Source of the DNA: Verrucomicrobia bacterium Tous-C9LFEB
GTDB taxonomy: Bacteria; Verrucomicrobiota; Verrucomicrobiia; Methylacidiphilales; UBA1321
Direction: 5' to 3'
Assembly: GCA_002304345.1 (NCBI GenBank)
Contig: NEUU01000017.1
Location: forward strand, 1-64,000
Length of the DNA stretch: 64,000 bases
Shown here: positions 50,963 to 59,402 of the stretch, piece after piece
How positions within the stretch are numbered: the stretch's first letter is position 1
How the letters are laid out: each line of letters opens with the position of its first letter
Made by a program: the position numbers and the translations under genes
Notes under the pieces: model-generated
What the model was told of the DNA's origin: nothing
The model's database searches: none
The model's input: only the letters and a program-made list of their open reading frames with translations

Positions 50963-50986
50963 GATCCTTCGACTTCGCTCAGGATG
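50963..50986. repeat. Widespread short palindromic repeat type
   Basis: GATCCTTCGACTTCGCTCAG followed by GATG; ATCCT/AGGAT arms with a GACTTCGCTC loop. This pattern is one I know from intergenic repeats in many bacterial genomes. Only this copy is seen here, within the tail of the small gene at 50979. Confidence 0.5.
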
Positions 50987-51146
50987 ACGGACGTGGAGGC
51001 GGCTTTGGAATTGCGGCCGCAAGCCGTTCGCTGGTGGCGAGTCGCTTTTGTGTGCGCCGGATTCGAGCGGAGTTGAGCTGCCGATGGAGCGTGTCGGCGT
51101 GGTGGTTGAATAGGGCGGTTTTCTGGATCTCAGTTGGTTCATTCAT
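50979..51146 (-). CDS. Small phage protein, unknown
   Basis: 55 aa from ATG 51146 (AAGG six bases upstream): NEPTEIQKTALFNHHADTLHRQLNSARIRRTQKRLATSERLAAAIPKPPPR. Basic and helical; no family recognised. It overlaps the gene at 51139-51291 by 8 bp. Confidence 0.6.
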   Translation of the reverse strand: MNEPTEIQKTALFNHHADTLHRQLNSARIRRTQKRLATSERLAAAIPKPPPRPSS

Positions 51147-51291
51147 GATGGCCTTTCCCTTGGACGGCGAGGGCGACACGATAGCGAGCGTGGGCGAGGA
51201 GACGTTTGAGGAGTGCCATAAACTTCACCGTCTCCCAGCCTGTAATAAACTCGTAGGCGAGAGCGATTTCGTGTTCATCGTCGGACGTCAT
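51139..51291 (-). CDS. Small phage protein, unknown
   Basis: 50 aa: MTSDDEHEIALAYEFITGWE, then TVKFMALLKRLLAHARYRVA, then LAVQGKGHHE. It begins two bases after the endolysin stop and overlaps the next gene by 8 bp, which argues that it is translated. No known family. Confidence 0.6.
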   Translation of the reverse strand: MTSDDEHEIALAYEFITGWETVKFMALLKRLLAHARYRVALAVQGKGHHE

Positions 51292-51293
51292 GA

Positions 51294-51824
51294 TTAAGCC
51301 GGGAGCGCACGGGCCGGGAGGCGGAGGGCCGTGGCAGCGGGGAAGCGGGAAGGGTGGCGGAGATGGCGGACCACTTCGCGACCATCGCGGCTGCCATCAT
51401 CGTTGCTATTGCCTTCGACCGTGGCGGCGGCGCGACCGTCCGGAGTCGACTGCCAGCCGTCGCGAACGATAATCGTGATGTGAGAGACCTTGGGGGAGAG
51501 GACGAGAATATCGCCCGCCATGGGGATGTACGATGGATCTGAGAAGGTGAAGAGTTCGCAGCCATTCGCCAACGCCCACGCCCGCCATTGCGCCACAGCG
51601 GGGAAACGCGGCGGGATCGGGAGCGAGAGGAGGGGAGAGAGCTGATCGGCCTCCTGAACGCACCACGAGACGAAGGCGGAGCACCACGGCTGCCGGTCGA
51701 TCATCCCGTTCGGGTACGTCGTCGCGAGCCAGTACTTGGCGATGCCCGGTCCCTGATTTGGCGAGGTCTCGTGAACGCCGAGTTCTTTTTCCGCCACCGC
51801 CGCAATCAGGCTTTGCGGAGTCAT
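51294..51824 (-). CDS. CHAP-domain endolysin
   Basis: 176 aa. Cys48 (QPWCSAFVSWC), His115 (VSHITIIV) and Asn139 (EGNSND) form the CHAP amidase/peptidase active site that cleaves peptidoglycan cross-bridges at lysis. The tail (HPSRFPAATALRLPARALPA) is Arg/Pro-rich. No signal peptide, so it should need the neighbouring membrane proteins to reach the wall. It overlaps the lipoprotein gene by ATGA. Confidence 0.9.
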   Translation of the reverse strand: MTPQSLIAAVAEKELGVHETSPNQGPGIAKYWLATTYPNGMIDRQPWCSAFVSWCVQEADQLSPLLSLPIPPRFPAVAQWRAWALANGCELFTFSDPSYIPMAGDILVLSPKVSHITIIVRDGWQSTPDGRAAATVEGNSNDDGSRDGREVVRHLRHPSRFPAATALRLPARALPA

Positions 51825-52033
51825 TTCGCTTTCAGCTCCTTGATCTCAGCGCGAAGGCGGGTGTTTTCGTCGAGGAGGGCGTTGATCAACCGGGGATAGG
51901 CTTGGCGGGCGGCTTCGAAGTCGGGATGCGTGGTGAGGGCGCTGGAGCCGTTGGTGACCACGCCGCTATTTGTCAGCGGGGTAGCGCACGCGGCCAGAGA
52001 CAGGATCAACACCATAACGCACAGCGTCCGCAT
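51821..52033 (-). CDS. Small phage lipoprotein (o-spanin-like?)
   Basis: 70 aa. MRTLCVMVLILSLAACATPL has a lipobox (LAAC) and should be lipidated. The mature part ends in a coiled coil (LINALLDENTRLRAEIKELKAK). It starts inside the upstream gene at 51966-52163 in another frame, as Rz1-type outer spanins do with Rz. It is not Pro-rich like Rz1, so the role is uncertain. Confidence 0.65.
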   Translation of the reverse strand: MRTLCVMVLILSLAACATPLTNSGVVTNGSSALTTHPDFEAARQAYPRLINALLDENTRLRAEIKELKAK

Positions 52034-52163
52034 TATATTGGAGTTCGTCATCGCGTTCCTTTCGTGCCGCCTGAATTTCGGCCTCGGTCGGGGTCGGGGC
52101 CGTCTTGGCCTTCCACGAAAAGAACGAACCGAGGAACGAAAAAAAGGCGGCGAGCGTAGCCAT
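51966..52163 (-). CDS. Small membrane-anchored phage protein (i-spanin-like?)
   Basis: 65 aa: a short N-terminal hydrophobic helix (TLAAFFSFLGSFFSW), then charged coil (TEAEIQAARKERDDELQYNADAVRYGVDPVSGRV). A lipoprotein gene begins out of frame within it. Orientation and overlap suit a spanin pair, but it is shorter than typical Rz. Confidence 0.6.
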   Translation of the reverse strand: MATLAAFFSFLGSFFSWKAKTAPTPTEAEIQAARKERDDELQYNADAVRYGVDPVSGRVRYPADK

Positions 52164-52165
52164 GG

Positions 52166-52822
52166 TTAGTAGGCGGCAATGGCCGCGTCGATCCCAGTCG
52201 TGAAGCCGGTGAGGGCGCTCTTCACCGCGTCGGCGGAGAGCATGACCAGGACATCACTCATCGCATCCGTGAACGTCTTCCAGTGGTCTTTCGCGGGGAG
52301 GAGCGTCACCATCCCATTCACGACAGACGCGGCGGTGAAGCCCTGTGTCTGGGCGAGCTTCAGGTAGGTCACCACGCTGGAGAGGATCGCCTTCTTTTCC
52401 GCGAGATCGGTATCATCACCCTTCGAGAGCGAAAGCACCCAGCACGAAAAACCGTAAGCGGTGACTTGAGCGCCGTTCTGGATCACCGCGTTGGTCTGGA
52501 CTGTGGTCGACGTGACGGCGGTGGACGCCGAGTCCAGCGCGGCACATCCGCCGAGAATACCGAAGGGGAGAAGGAGGGCTAGTAAGAGCGCGGCCTTGTT
52601 GATCTTCGAATCGACGGCAGGTGCTTCGTCCGGAGGGACTGGGCTCTGCTTCAGGTAGAACGCGGCGGAGACCAGCGCGGAGACCGTGCAGGCCGTGAGG
52701 AGGGAACGCCAGCCGTCCGTCAGGTTAAACTTCAGCGGGTCGACCACGATCAGAGTGATGGCATTAACAAAACCGCCGATGAAGGCGGCGAGGAGGGACT
52801 TGGCCCAGCGTTGGAGAGTCAT
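52166..52822 (-). CDS. Holin-like membrane protein fused to lipoprotein-like half
   Basis: 218 aa. Residues about 5-60 contain two membrane segments (WAKSLLAAFIGGFVNAITLIVV; LLTACTVSALVSAAFYL), as in holins. After a polar linker, KINKAALLLALLLPFGILGGCAALDSAS is a third hydrophobic segment with a lipobox-like LGGC, then a helical soluble part. This may be a fusion of a holin and a phage lipoprotein, or a polytopic protein. It precedes the spanin-like and endolysin genes. Confidence 0.62.
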   Translation of the reverse strand: MTLQRWAKSLLAAFIGGFVNAITLIVVDPLKFNLTDGWRSLLTACTVSALVSAAFYLKQSPVPPDEAPAVDSKINKAALLLALLLPFGILGGCAALDSASTAVTSTTVQTNAVIQNGAQVTAYGFSCWVLSLSKGDDTDLAEKKAILSSVVTYLKLAQTQGFTAASVVNGMVTLLPAKDHWKTFTDAMSDVLVMLSADAVKSALTGFTTGIDAAIAAY

Positions 52823-52895
52823 GGGAATTTTCTTTCGGGTGAGGGTTGAATTTCTGATTGCGTTTGAAGGGTTCGGAAATCGCGGGCTGTCAACA

Positions 52896-53132
52896 CTACG
52901 GGTGCAGGCGGGGGAACCAGTCCTTCACGAAGGTGTAAACCGCCGTGACTGTCGCCACCACGCCGCTGCCGATCCAGAGAATGCGCTCCAGCCGGGCCAC
53001 GCGGCGGCGGTTGTCGAACGTGAAAAAGGCGATACCTTTGATCTCCATGCCTTCGTCACCCATCAAAGCGCGTTCCATGCGCTCGGTGCGTTCACACAAC
53101 TGGTTGAATTTTTTCTCCTGAGCGGGATTCAT
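52896..53132 (-). CDS. Small phage membrane protein (lysis module)
   Basis: 78 aa from ATG 53132: NPAQEKKFNQLCERTERMERALMG, then a basic stretch, then one membrane segment ILWIGSGVVATVTAVYTFV near the C-terminus. Family unknown. No clear SD. It may serve as a holin or antiholin with the gene at 52166. Confidence 0.65.
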   Translation of the reverse strand: MNPAQEKKFNQLCERTERMERALMGDEGMEIKGIAFFTFDNRRRVARLERILWIGSGVVATVTAVYTFVKDWFPRLHP

Positions 53133-53152
53133 AAAGAAGGGTGGATGGGGAA

Positions 53153-55156
53153 TTACATCGTCACGACACCGACCGGGACGGGGAGCACGCGGATCAGTTG
53201 GCCATCGGAGCCGGATTCCAGGGCAACGGCGATCACGCGGTAGGAGCCCGCCGCGCTCGGGATCTTGCGCAGTTTGCCCTTGTCCGCCGACGTGGCCGTG
53301 TCCGCCAAAACAAGCTGATCGCCGGGAACGCACGTCCCCTTCAGGTAGGCGTATTGCGGCTGGCTCGCGTCGAAGGGGCGAAGCGTGACGCTTGTGCCCG
53401 ATCCGGAGCCGCCCGAGGTGACGACGAAAAACGTCAGGTCCGTGATCGCATTCGGAAGGTAGGCGTTGGCCGTACCGGACGCATCGCGGACCTCGACGAG
53501 GTAACCGACCTTGGCCGAGAGATCCTCGCCTGCGATCATGGAGAAATCACCACTCGATACCGTTAAAGCGGCGACCCATCCCGTGTTGCCCGTACCCGAT
53601 TCCTTCGTGTAAAGCGTCGAGCCGCGTGCTCCATCGGAACGCAGGTGAAGTGAGCCCACCGGGGCCGTCACCGCGCTCTCCGGCGAACCAGCGCCGGAAA
53701 GAATCTTGGACGTGGAGGCGAAGGTCACCCCTTTGCCTGTCCCGCTCAAAACGAGGTTTCCAATCGGCGCGAAATCACCACTACTGTTCAAGGTGGCAAT
53801 GTCCGTACCTGAGGTGATCGAGGTTGCTCCCGTGCGAAAATGGAAGGTTCCCCCCGCTCCAATGCAGAAGCCAAACTCAAACGAGTGCACGGTCAATCCG
53901 TAAACAAAATCACCATCATCGTAGAGGCGAAGGCGATTCACCTTGCCGTCATTGATCGTTCCAGCCGTACCAAAGTTGATGATGGCATCCGGACTCGAGA
54001 ATCGAAGCGCGCCGGATTGCGTGGTGGTCCCTAAGAGAGTGCGAGCCGCGTTGGCCGAAGCTTTATCCGCCAAAACCTCCCGTTGTGCCGCCGTGATGAA
54101 TAATTCCGTGTCGATATCGTCGACGAAAGTTGCACCCCAATTGTGAAAGTAATCACCCACCGGGTTCGAATAATAATAACTCGACACCGTTTGCGTTGTA
54201 AAAGCGGCAAAGTCGGTCGTGCTTTTCAGAAGAGCGGAGCCAAGCACGAACACGTAAAACTGATATTTTCCATCGGGGGTTTGATGCGGCGCACCATCCA
54301 GATTGGTTACAAGCAAGGGAGCCCCTTCGCCCGTACTAATCACCGAATAACCATTATAACCGCTAAAGGGGCTGGAACTGGTGGCGTGAAAAATCGCCAG
54401 TCCGGGACCGTAATCGGAGCCAATCGCATGATAGACCGATCCGATTTTCACGATGGACTGTACGTGGCACTTGTTTCCCGAGAACGTGCCGGTGATCTGG
54501 ATTGGCGTACCAAAGGTAGTACTCGCCCCTGCCGGATAGAATGGGACGGCCCATGACTTCGTCGGCGCATCCGCCGACGAGGTGAAGACGTAAAGTTGAT
54601 CGTCTACTTGCTGCACCCCGTTATGCCAGAGCCAGTGATTAGCTGGGTCGAGCAATGAAGTCATGTCGGGAGTGGTGATGTTGGTCCATGTCTTTCCGTC
54701 AGGAGACGTCACCATGCCGAACTTGGCCGAATAAGTTGGCACGGCAAAGGGGTCGGGAAACATTGTGGTGAAGGCCATATAGAACGCGCCATTCACTCGG
54801 AGAATCTTGGGGTCTCGAATCGTGGGATAGACCCCATCGGCGGCGACGATGTAAGAATAGGTGTTACTGATAATGTGGGGGTTAATCCCGTCTTGCGCAG
54901 CATAAAGGCGGACGCCAATTCCAGTATATCCTGCCCCCTCAGTAAATGAGGCGAGAAGATAAGTCCCCGTGGGAACGGAGTATTTCAAGTTCCCCGTCAT
55001 ATTTACTGGTCCGCTGAACGTATTTGTTTTGGTAAACGTGTTGGGCTGGTTCTGGAGAGCGCGGGACTCTTGAGCGCGGACTCGCGGGGCGAAGAGAATC
55101 CAGACGAGGAGGCAGGTGGCGAGGGCGAGGAGCAAGGAGCGGTCGTGGGAGTTCAT
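53153..55156 (-). CDS. Exported propeller/tail-fibre-like phage protein
   Basis: 667 aa from ATG 55156. The first 28 residues are a signal peptide or membrane anchor (LLLALATCLLVWILFAPRVRA), unusual for a virion protein. A propeller-like region (about 80-370) resembles GH43-type repeats, e.g. YPTIRDPKILRVNGAFYMAFT and HNGVQQVDDQLYVFTS. Then comes Ser/Gly/Thr-rich tail-fibre-like sequence. The last 120 residues (GEDLSAKVGYLVEVRD; YAYLKGTCVPGDQLVLADTA; GSYRVIAVAL) look like the DUF2190-type phage surface domain. No catalytic acids can be assigned with confidence. Confidence 0.65.
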   Translation of the reverse strand: MNSHDRSLLLALATCLLVWILFAPRVRAQESRALQNQPNTFTKTNTFSGPVNMTGNLKYSVPTGTYLLASFTEGAGYTGIGVRLYAAQDGINPHIISNTYSYIVAADGVYPTIRDPKILRVNGAFYMAFTTMFPDPFAVPTYSAKFGMVTSPDGKTWTNITTPDMTSLLDPANHWLWHNGVQQVDDQLYVFTSSADAPTKSWAVPFYPAGASTTFGTPIQITGTFSGNKCHVQSIVKIGSVYHAIGSDYGPGLAIFHATSSSPFSGYNGYSVISTGEGAPLLVTNLDGAPHQTPDGKYQFYVFVLGSALLKSTTDFAAFTTQTVSSYYYSNPVGDYFHNWGATFVDDIDTELFITAAQREVLADKASANAARTLLGTTTQSGALRFSSPDAIINFGTAGTINDGKVNRLRLYDDGDFVYGLTVHSFEFGFCIGAGGTFHFRTGATSITSGTDIATLNSSGDFAPIGNLVLSGTGKGVTFASTSKILSGAGSPESAVTAPVGSLHLRSDGARGSTLYTKESGTGNTGWVAALTVSSGDFSMIAGEDLSAKVGYLVEVRDASGTANAYLPNAITDLTFFVVTSGGSGSGTSVTLRPFDASQPQYAYLKGTCVPGDQLVLADTATSADKGKLRKIPSAAGSYRVIAVALESGSDGQLIRVLPVPVGVVTM

Positions 55157-55160
55157 AAAA

Positions 55161-55916
55161 TTAAGCGCGGCGAATCCAGTAATAGTTGTTGGTGGAGGCG
55201 TTGAAATCGTCGGGAGCGATGATGTCGACATCGTCGGGAGCCAGCCCGGTGGCGGGCCAGAACTGAAATTCGTTCAGCTTCCCGTTCGTGAATTCCGTGG
55301 TGATGAAGCGGCGGAAGGATTTCGGGCGGACGATGCCGCCCGCCGTGATCACGCCGTCGAGATTAGTGGAACCGCCCCCGACCAGTCCGGTGACGAGGGG
55401 GAGAAATTTGGGGTAGTAATAATCCGAGTCAGCAATCGGAAAAGCTTCATCGACCGTACCGGTATGAATGGGAGCGCCGGGGATGACCTGATTGCGGATC
55501 TTGATCGGGAATTGGCAGATGGTGTTGTGATCGCCATCCGGGGTGATGATTTCGACTTCAAAGACAGCGGCTTTTTCCGCCGCGCCGGCCAACAGGTCCG
55601 CCACGCCATCGACGGCCATATCGAGTTTCGCGGAGCGGAAATTGATGTCGACGAAGGTCCATGTGTCCTGAAAGGTGGCGGGGTTTGGATTGCCAAGAAC
55701 GCCGATAGCGATCTTGATATTATACGCCGCGTTGGAGGATTCGGCGGCGTAGCTATTCACGCTCGTCGAGGAATCGACGATGGCTACCTCCCAGACGCGA
55801 TTATCGCCAAGCACCATGTCAGGCAGCCCGGAGATCTTGGTGAAGAGTTCAGCGGATTGGACGAGGGACTCGGTGATCGACTTGGCATTCTTGTCGACGA
55901 AGATTCGGATGGCCAT
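55161..55916 (-). CDS. Phage tail-region protein, unknown
   Basis: 251 aa from ATG 55916 (MAIRIFVDKNAKSITESLVQ). TTG 55937, overlapping the next gene's stop, is an alternative start. It is beta-rich with Gly loops, and no family is recognised. It lies between the fibre-like gene and tail genes. Confidence 0.65.
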   Translation of the reverse strand: MAIRIFVDKNAKSITESLVQSAELFTKISGLPDMVLGDNRVWEVAIVDSSTSVNSYAAESSNAAYNIKIAIGVLGNPNPATFQDTWTFVDINFRSAKLDMAVDGVADLLAGAAEKAAVFEVEIITPDGDHNTICQFPIKIRNQVIPGAPIHTGTVDEAFPIADSDYYYPKFLPLVTGLVGGGSTNLDGVITAGGIVRPKSFRRFITTEFTNGKLNEFQFWPATGLAPDDVDIIAPDDFNASTNNYYWIRRA

Positions 55917-55933
55917 CGAGTTCAGCCGGGATG

Positions 55934-56428
55934 TCAACCCTTCACGGCGTGCGTCGGGGAGGCGAGGGCGTAGCTGTTATAAAACTCCAGCTCGGGCGGG
56001 CAGGGCCACGAGGGCGGGGGTGGAATCCGGAACGAGCCGTTAGGGTAATAAGCCCGAAACGTGGGCGGATCGGAGTAGTAGTTCGGGTTCGTTCCGGGAT
56101 TGGCGGCGATGCTATTGCCGGTGCGATTCTCGCCGCCCTTAAAACTAAGGGATTCTTGGTTGGCATACTCGATCCGCACGGACCAAGGATAGTTCACCCA
56201 GGCGCCGCCCCACCCGTCGAAGGTGGAGACTTCGATCCGATCCGCGACGAAGAGGGGGCCGCTGTAGCCCCACGAGAAATCGCCATACCAGCCGAGGTTA
56301 CGCTGCGGGTCTAAAACAATCCGGCCATTGACCGCCAGACAGACATCGTCGTCGGGACGGTTGGCAAAGGTGAACAGGATCGCCTTGGGCCGGGGCGGCT
56401 GCAGGATGAATTCGACCGGGCGGAACAT
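55934..56428 (-). CDS. Phage tail-region protein, unknown
   Basis: 164 aa from ATG 56428. The in-frame region upstream to 56797 is antisense-like and is left out. A Trp/Tyr/Gly-rich sequence (LGWYGDFSWGYSGPLFVADRIEVSTFDGWGGAWVNYPW) suggests a carbohydrate-contacting or structural tail protein. No family recognised. Six bp follow the upstream gene's stop. Confidence 0.7.
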   Translation of the reverse strand: MFRPVEFILQPPRPKAILFTFANRPDDDVCLAVNGRIVLDPQRNLGWYGDFSWGYSGPLFVADRIEVSTFDGWGGAWVNYPWSVRIEYANQESLSFKGGENRTGNSIAANPGTNPNYYSDPPTFRAYYPNGSFRIPPPPSWPCPPELEFYNSYALASPTHAVKG

Positions 56429-56433
56429 GGCGG

Positions 56434-57354
56434 TTATTGCGCCTTGATGTAGCGCGTCTTGCGCTGCCAGATATTGCCCATCCAGCGGCTGATGTCGGAC
56501 GGCTCCGGGATCAGTTCCTGACGAGAGCTGATCCATGTCTTGTAGACGGCGACCGTGGGCGAGGTGGAGCTCGACAGGGAGTTCGTCTCCGCGCCGGTGG
56601 CGGTGGTATAGAAGAAGGCACGCTGGTAGATATCGATATCCTCCGGCTGGGCGATGCCCGCCGTCACGCCGGGAAGGAAGTAGTCGTACTGGCAGCGGCT
56701 GGAGACGACGAGGGATTTCTCGACGCGATTGGAAGCGGGCAGGGTGACGGTGGAGCGCGGATAGCCGATGTTGGTATTTCCGAAAGAGAGCTTCCACGGG
56801 AGGTTCGCGACGTCGATGTAGGGGCCGTTCAAGCCTTCGGTGCCGATGGCCTCGACGGTGCGCGAGACGGAATAGCTGCCGTAGACTTCAAGGTTTGTAG
56901 TGAGCGTGACGGCCACCTGATTATTAGCAGAGCGCTGGGAAACCGTCACCGTCATGCCGGGGGCATAGGTGCCGGGGACCGAGATGCGGTCGAGCGAGCC
57001 CATGCGCTTCCACGCGACCGCGATTCGTTCGAGGGTGCTATTCGCATCGACGAACGCCGGGGCGGTCCAGGCATAGGGTTCGTAATCATTCCGCGAGAGG
57101 GGAATCGTGGCGTAGGTGCGGTCGAAGGTGATGATCCCGCCACCGATATTTTGCTGCCCGTCCTCGGCGACCAGGAACATATCGTTGCGGACGGTATCGC
57201 GGGTGCTGAGCGGGAGCGGGGCGTAATGCTCCGCGTCGATCATGAAGGTCTGCTTGAAAGTGCAGGACGTCAGATCGCCCATAAAGGGGAACTCGAAGAG
57301 CCGCTGGGAGACGGCGGCGGCAACGGTGAAATCTCCATCGAAAATGCGGCTCAT
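56434..57354 (-). CDS. Phage tail-region protein, unknown
   Basis: 306 aa, Thr/Ser-rich beta-type sequence (TFDRTYATIPLSRNDYEPYAWTAPAFVD; VEKSLVVSSRCQYDYFLPGVTAG). It overlaps the tape-measure gene's stop by ATGA, the place usually held by distal tail or tail-tip proteins. No recognised motif. Confidence 0.72.
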   Translation of the reverse strand: MSRIFDGDFTVAAAVSQRLFEFPFMGDLTSCTFKQTFMIDAEHYAPLPLSTRDTVRNDMFLVAEDGQQNIGGGIITFDRTYATIPLSRNDYEPYAWTAPAFVDANSTLERIAVAWKRMGSLDRISVPGTYAPGMTVTVSQRSANNQVAVTLTTNLEVYGSYSVSRTVEAIGTEGLNGPYIDVANLPWKLSFGNTNIGYPRSTVTLPASNRVEKSLVVSSRCQYDYFLPGVTAGIAQPEDIDIYQRAFFYTTATGAETNSLSSSTSPTVAVYKTWISSRQELIPEPSDISRWMGNIWQRKTRYIKAQ

Positions 57355-59402
57355 GATTGGGTCACGGTGGCGGTGCCGTCCTGATTCACCCGAGCTGTCA
57401 ACGGCTTGTTGATCTGGTCGAGGATCTGTTGGAGCTTTTCTTCGGTCTCTCGCTGAGCCTCCTTGTAAGCTTTGAATGGATCTTTTTCAGAGTCTTTCAG
57501 GCCAGCGGTTTTCTGGCGGAGGGAGTCAGCTTGGGAGAGTCGCTTCTTCGCCCGTTCCTCCGCCTGCTTTTTTTGCTCCGGATCGTTGGTCTGTTCGCTG
57601 AACTGCTGATCGCGGCGGGCCTGCTCTTCCAGCTTCTGGGCGCGGCGGGCGCGGTAGCCGGCTGAACCAGAGGCTTGCTTGGCGATGTCGCCGAGGCTGG
57701 AATGGAGGCGGTCTTTCTCGGCATCGGCGGCTTTTTTCTGCGCGTCCGCCACAGCCTTCTGGGCGTCGTCGACCTTCTTCTGGTCGGTCGCTATATCCTT
57801 TCTTACATCCTGTATTTTTTTTGTGAGATCGAGTTCGCGCTTCCGGGCCTCAAGCGCTTCATTTCCTTCGAGTGAGGCGGCCTCAATCGCTGCTTCCTGA
57901 GCGCGGGCTTCTAAGTAGGCGAGTTTTTCTGCGTTGGTCATTTCTGCGAGAGCCGCATCCTCCTTGGCCTTAGTAATAGCCTCAACCAGCTTGAGTCGCT
58001 CCTCATCCTGTTTCTTGACGAGGGCGTTTTTTTCACCGATCAGTTCCTCGCCACGAATCGCGGAATCGTCAGCCTGTTTCTGAAACCACTTCTTGGATTT
58101 GTCGTCCGACGCGCCGCGAGCTAAGCTGCTAAAGTGGGATTGGTCCTCCTTTGCCGTAATTATTTCTTTCTCAAGAGCAAGGAGCTTGGCCGCGTCATCC
58201 AACTGGGCTTGCGCGTTTTTTCGGCGAAGCGCGGCGAGCTTTTCTTCAGGCTTACTTAGCTCTTCAAGAGCCGCCAGCATCTCGTCAGTCACAGAGGTTG
58301 GGGCGGTGCTTGTTTTTTTCTTTTGAGACTCCTCTGTTTTTTTCTGGAGCGCTAGAACGGAATCGGTCCATACCTTGGTATCATCGACAATTCTCTTGCC
58401 TGATTCGACCGCGATACGCTGCATGTCTTGCTGGTTCTTTTTGAAGATTTCTGAGACTAAATTGAAATCGCGATTGGCCACTGCTTTTAGAGCGGAGCCG
58501 AGATTGATGACGCCTTGGATCGCCATCGAGATTGGTATTGAAGCTGTGTTTGCGGCGGTCTTGAATGTAAGCCAGAAAAAACCGGCGACGTTAAGTACGA
58601 ATTTAAGCACGGTTCCAAGGGTGTCCGCACCACTAGCGGCGGAATTCATTCCGCGTGCCGCCTGTTCCAGATAAGGCGCTAATACAGGAAGGAGTCGCGC
58701 AACAAGAAGCTGCAAGGAATTACCGAGTCGAGTGAACATGTCATTCATGTCCTCGATCTCCTTAATCTCAGCGCGAGAGAGCCCTTTGACGTGTTCCATT
58801 CCTCCCGCCATTTGATCGAGCAAGGCAATCATTTCTGTTCCCGATTTACCGAAGAGCTGCATGGCGATTGCCTGCTTCTCGGCAGGATTCTCCAATCCCG
58901 CCATCGCTTTTGCGACCGCTTCTAATGTCTCGTCAGGAGACATAGCGCGGAGTGATTCCGCTGACACCCCGATGGTTTTTAGTGTATCGGAAAATTCTTT
59001 TCCCGGCGTGCCTTGAAGTTGTTTATTAAACTTTCCATATGCCGATGCCGCACCATCCAAACTCACTCCGGAAAGGTCCGCATTCAGTTTTAAGTCTTGT
59101 AAAAATTCGACGCTCAGGCCTGTATTACTGGAAAGTTTTCCGATTTTATCCAGCTCGTCAGCGATCCCTTTGAACTTGCTCAGCGCCCCAGCCACTACCG
59201 CAGTAACAGCGATCCACACTCCAAGCATGGCTCCGCCATACTTTTTGAGTGACGCGGTGGCGCCCTCTGCCCACGATTTCAGGGAGCCGCCTGCGCTGTG
59301 TGCGCTCTGCTCAAACTTTTTCAACTTACCCGCCGACTCCGAGAGGTTCTTATTGAAATCGGAGACGTTCAGACCCAGCCAGCCTTCGACGCGTTCACTC
59401 AT
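57351..59402 (-). CDS. Tail tape-measure protein
   Basis: 683 aa. A tail-length ruler. The N-terminus is a phage-minor-tail-like helical part (LNVSDFNKNLSESAGKLKKFE; MSPDETLEAVAKAMAGLENPAEKQAIAMQLFGKSGTEMIALLDQMAGG, the usual tape-measure core), with hydrophobic stretches (AMLGVWIAVTAVVAGAL; FVLNVAGFFWLTF). The C-terminal 300 residues are long charged coiled coil (SEEKLAALRRKNAQAQLDDAAKLLALEKE). It is rather short for a TMP, implying a short non-contractile tail of roughly 100 nm. Confidence 0.88.
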   Translation of the reverse strand: MSERVEGWLGLNVSDFNKNLSESAGKLKKFEQSAHSAGGSLKSWAEGATASLKKYGGAMLGVWIAVTAVVAGALSKFKGIADELDKIGKLSSNTGLSVEFLQDLKLNADLSGVSLDGAASAYGKFNKQLQGTPGKEFSDTLKTIGVSAESLRAMSPDETLEAVAKAMAGLENPAEKQAIAMQLFGKSGTEMIALLDQMAGGMEHVKGLSRAEIKEIEDMNDMFTRLGNSLQLLVARLLPVLAPYLEQAARGMNSAASGADTLGTVLKFVLNVAGFFWLTFKTAANTASIPISMAIQGVINLGSALKAVANRDFNLVSEIFKKNQQDMQRIAVESGKRIVDDTKVWTDSVLALQKKTEESQKKKTSTAPTSVTDEMLAALEELSKPEEKLAALRRKNAQAQLDDAAKLLALEKEIITAKEDQSHFSSLARGASDDKSKKWFQKQADDSAIRGEELIGEKNALVKKQDEERLKLVEAITKAKEDAALAEMTNAEKLAYLEARAQEAAIEAASLEGNEALEARKRELDLTKKIQDVRKDIATDQKKVDDAQKAVADAQKKAADAEKDRLHSSLGDIAKQASGSAGYRARRAQKLEEQARRDQQFSEQTNDPEQKKQAEERAKKRLSQADSLRQKTAGLKDSEKDPFKAYKEAQRETEEKLQQILDQINKPLTARVNQDGTATVTQS

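Noticed and set aside
50870-51142. 90-aa minus frame over the TATAGA array
   Set aside because: It reads through the palindromic repeat and half-site array; low complexity and no start signal.
55934-56797. 287-codon version of the 55934 gene
   Set aside because: Residues upstream of ATG 56428 are in a shadow frame of the 56434 gene (His/Arg/Leu-rich).
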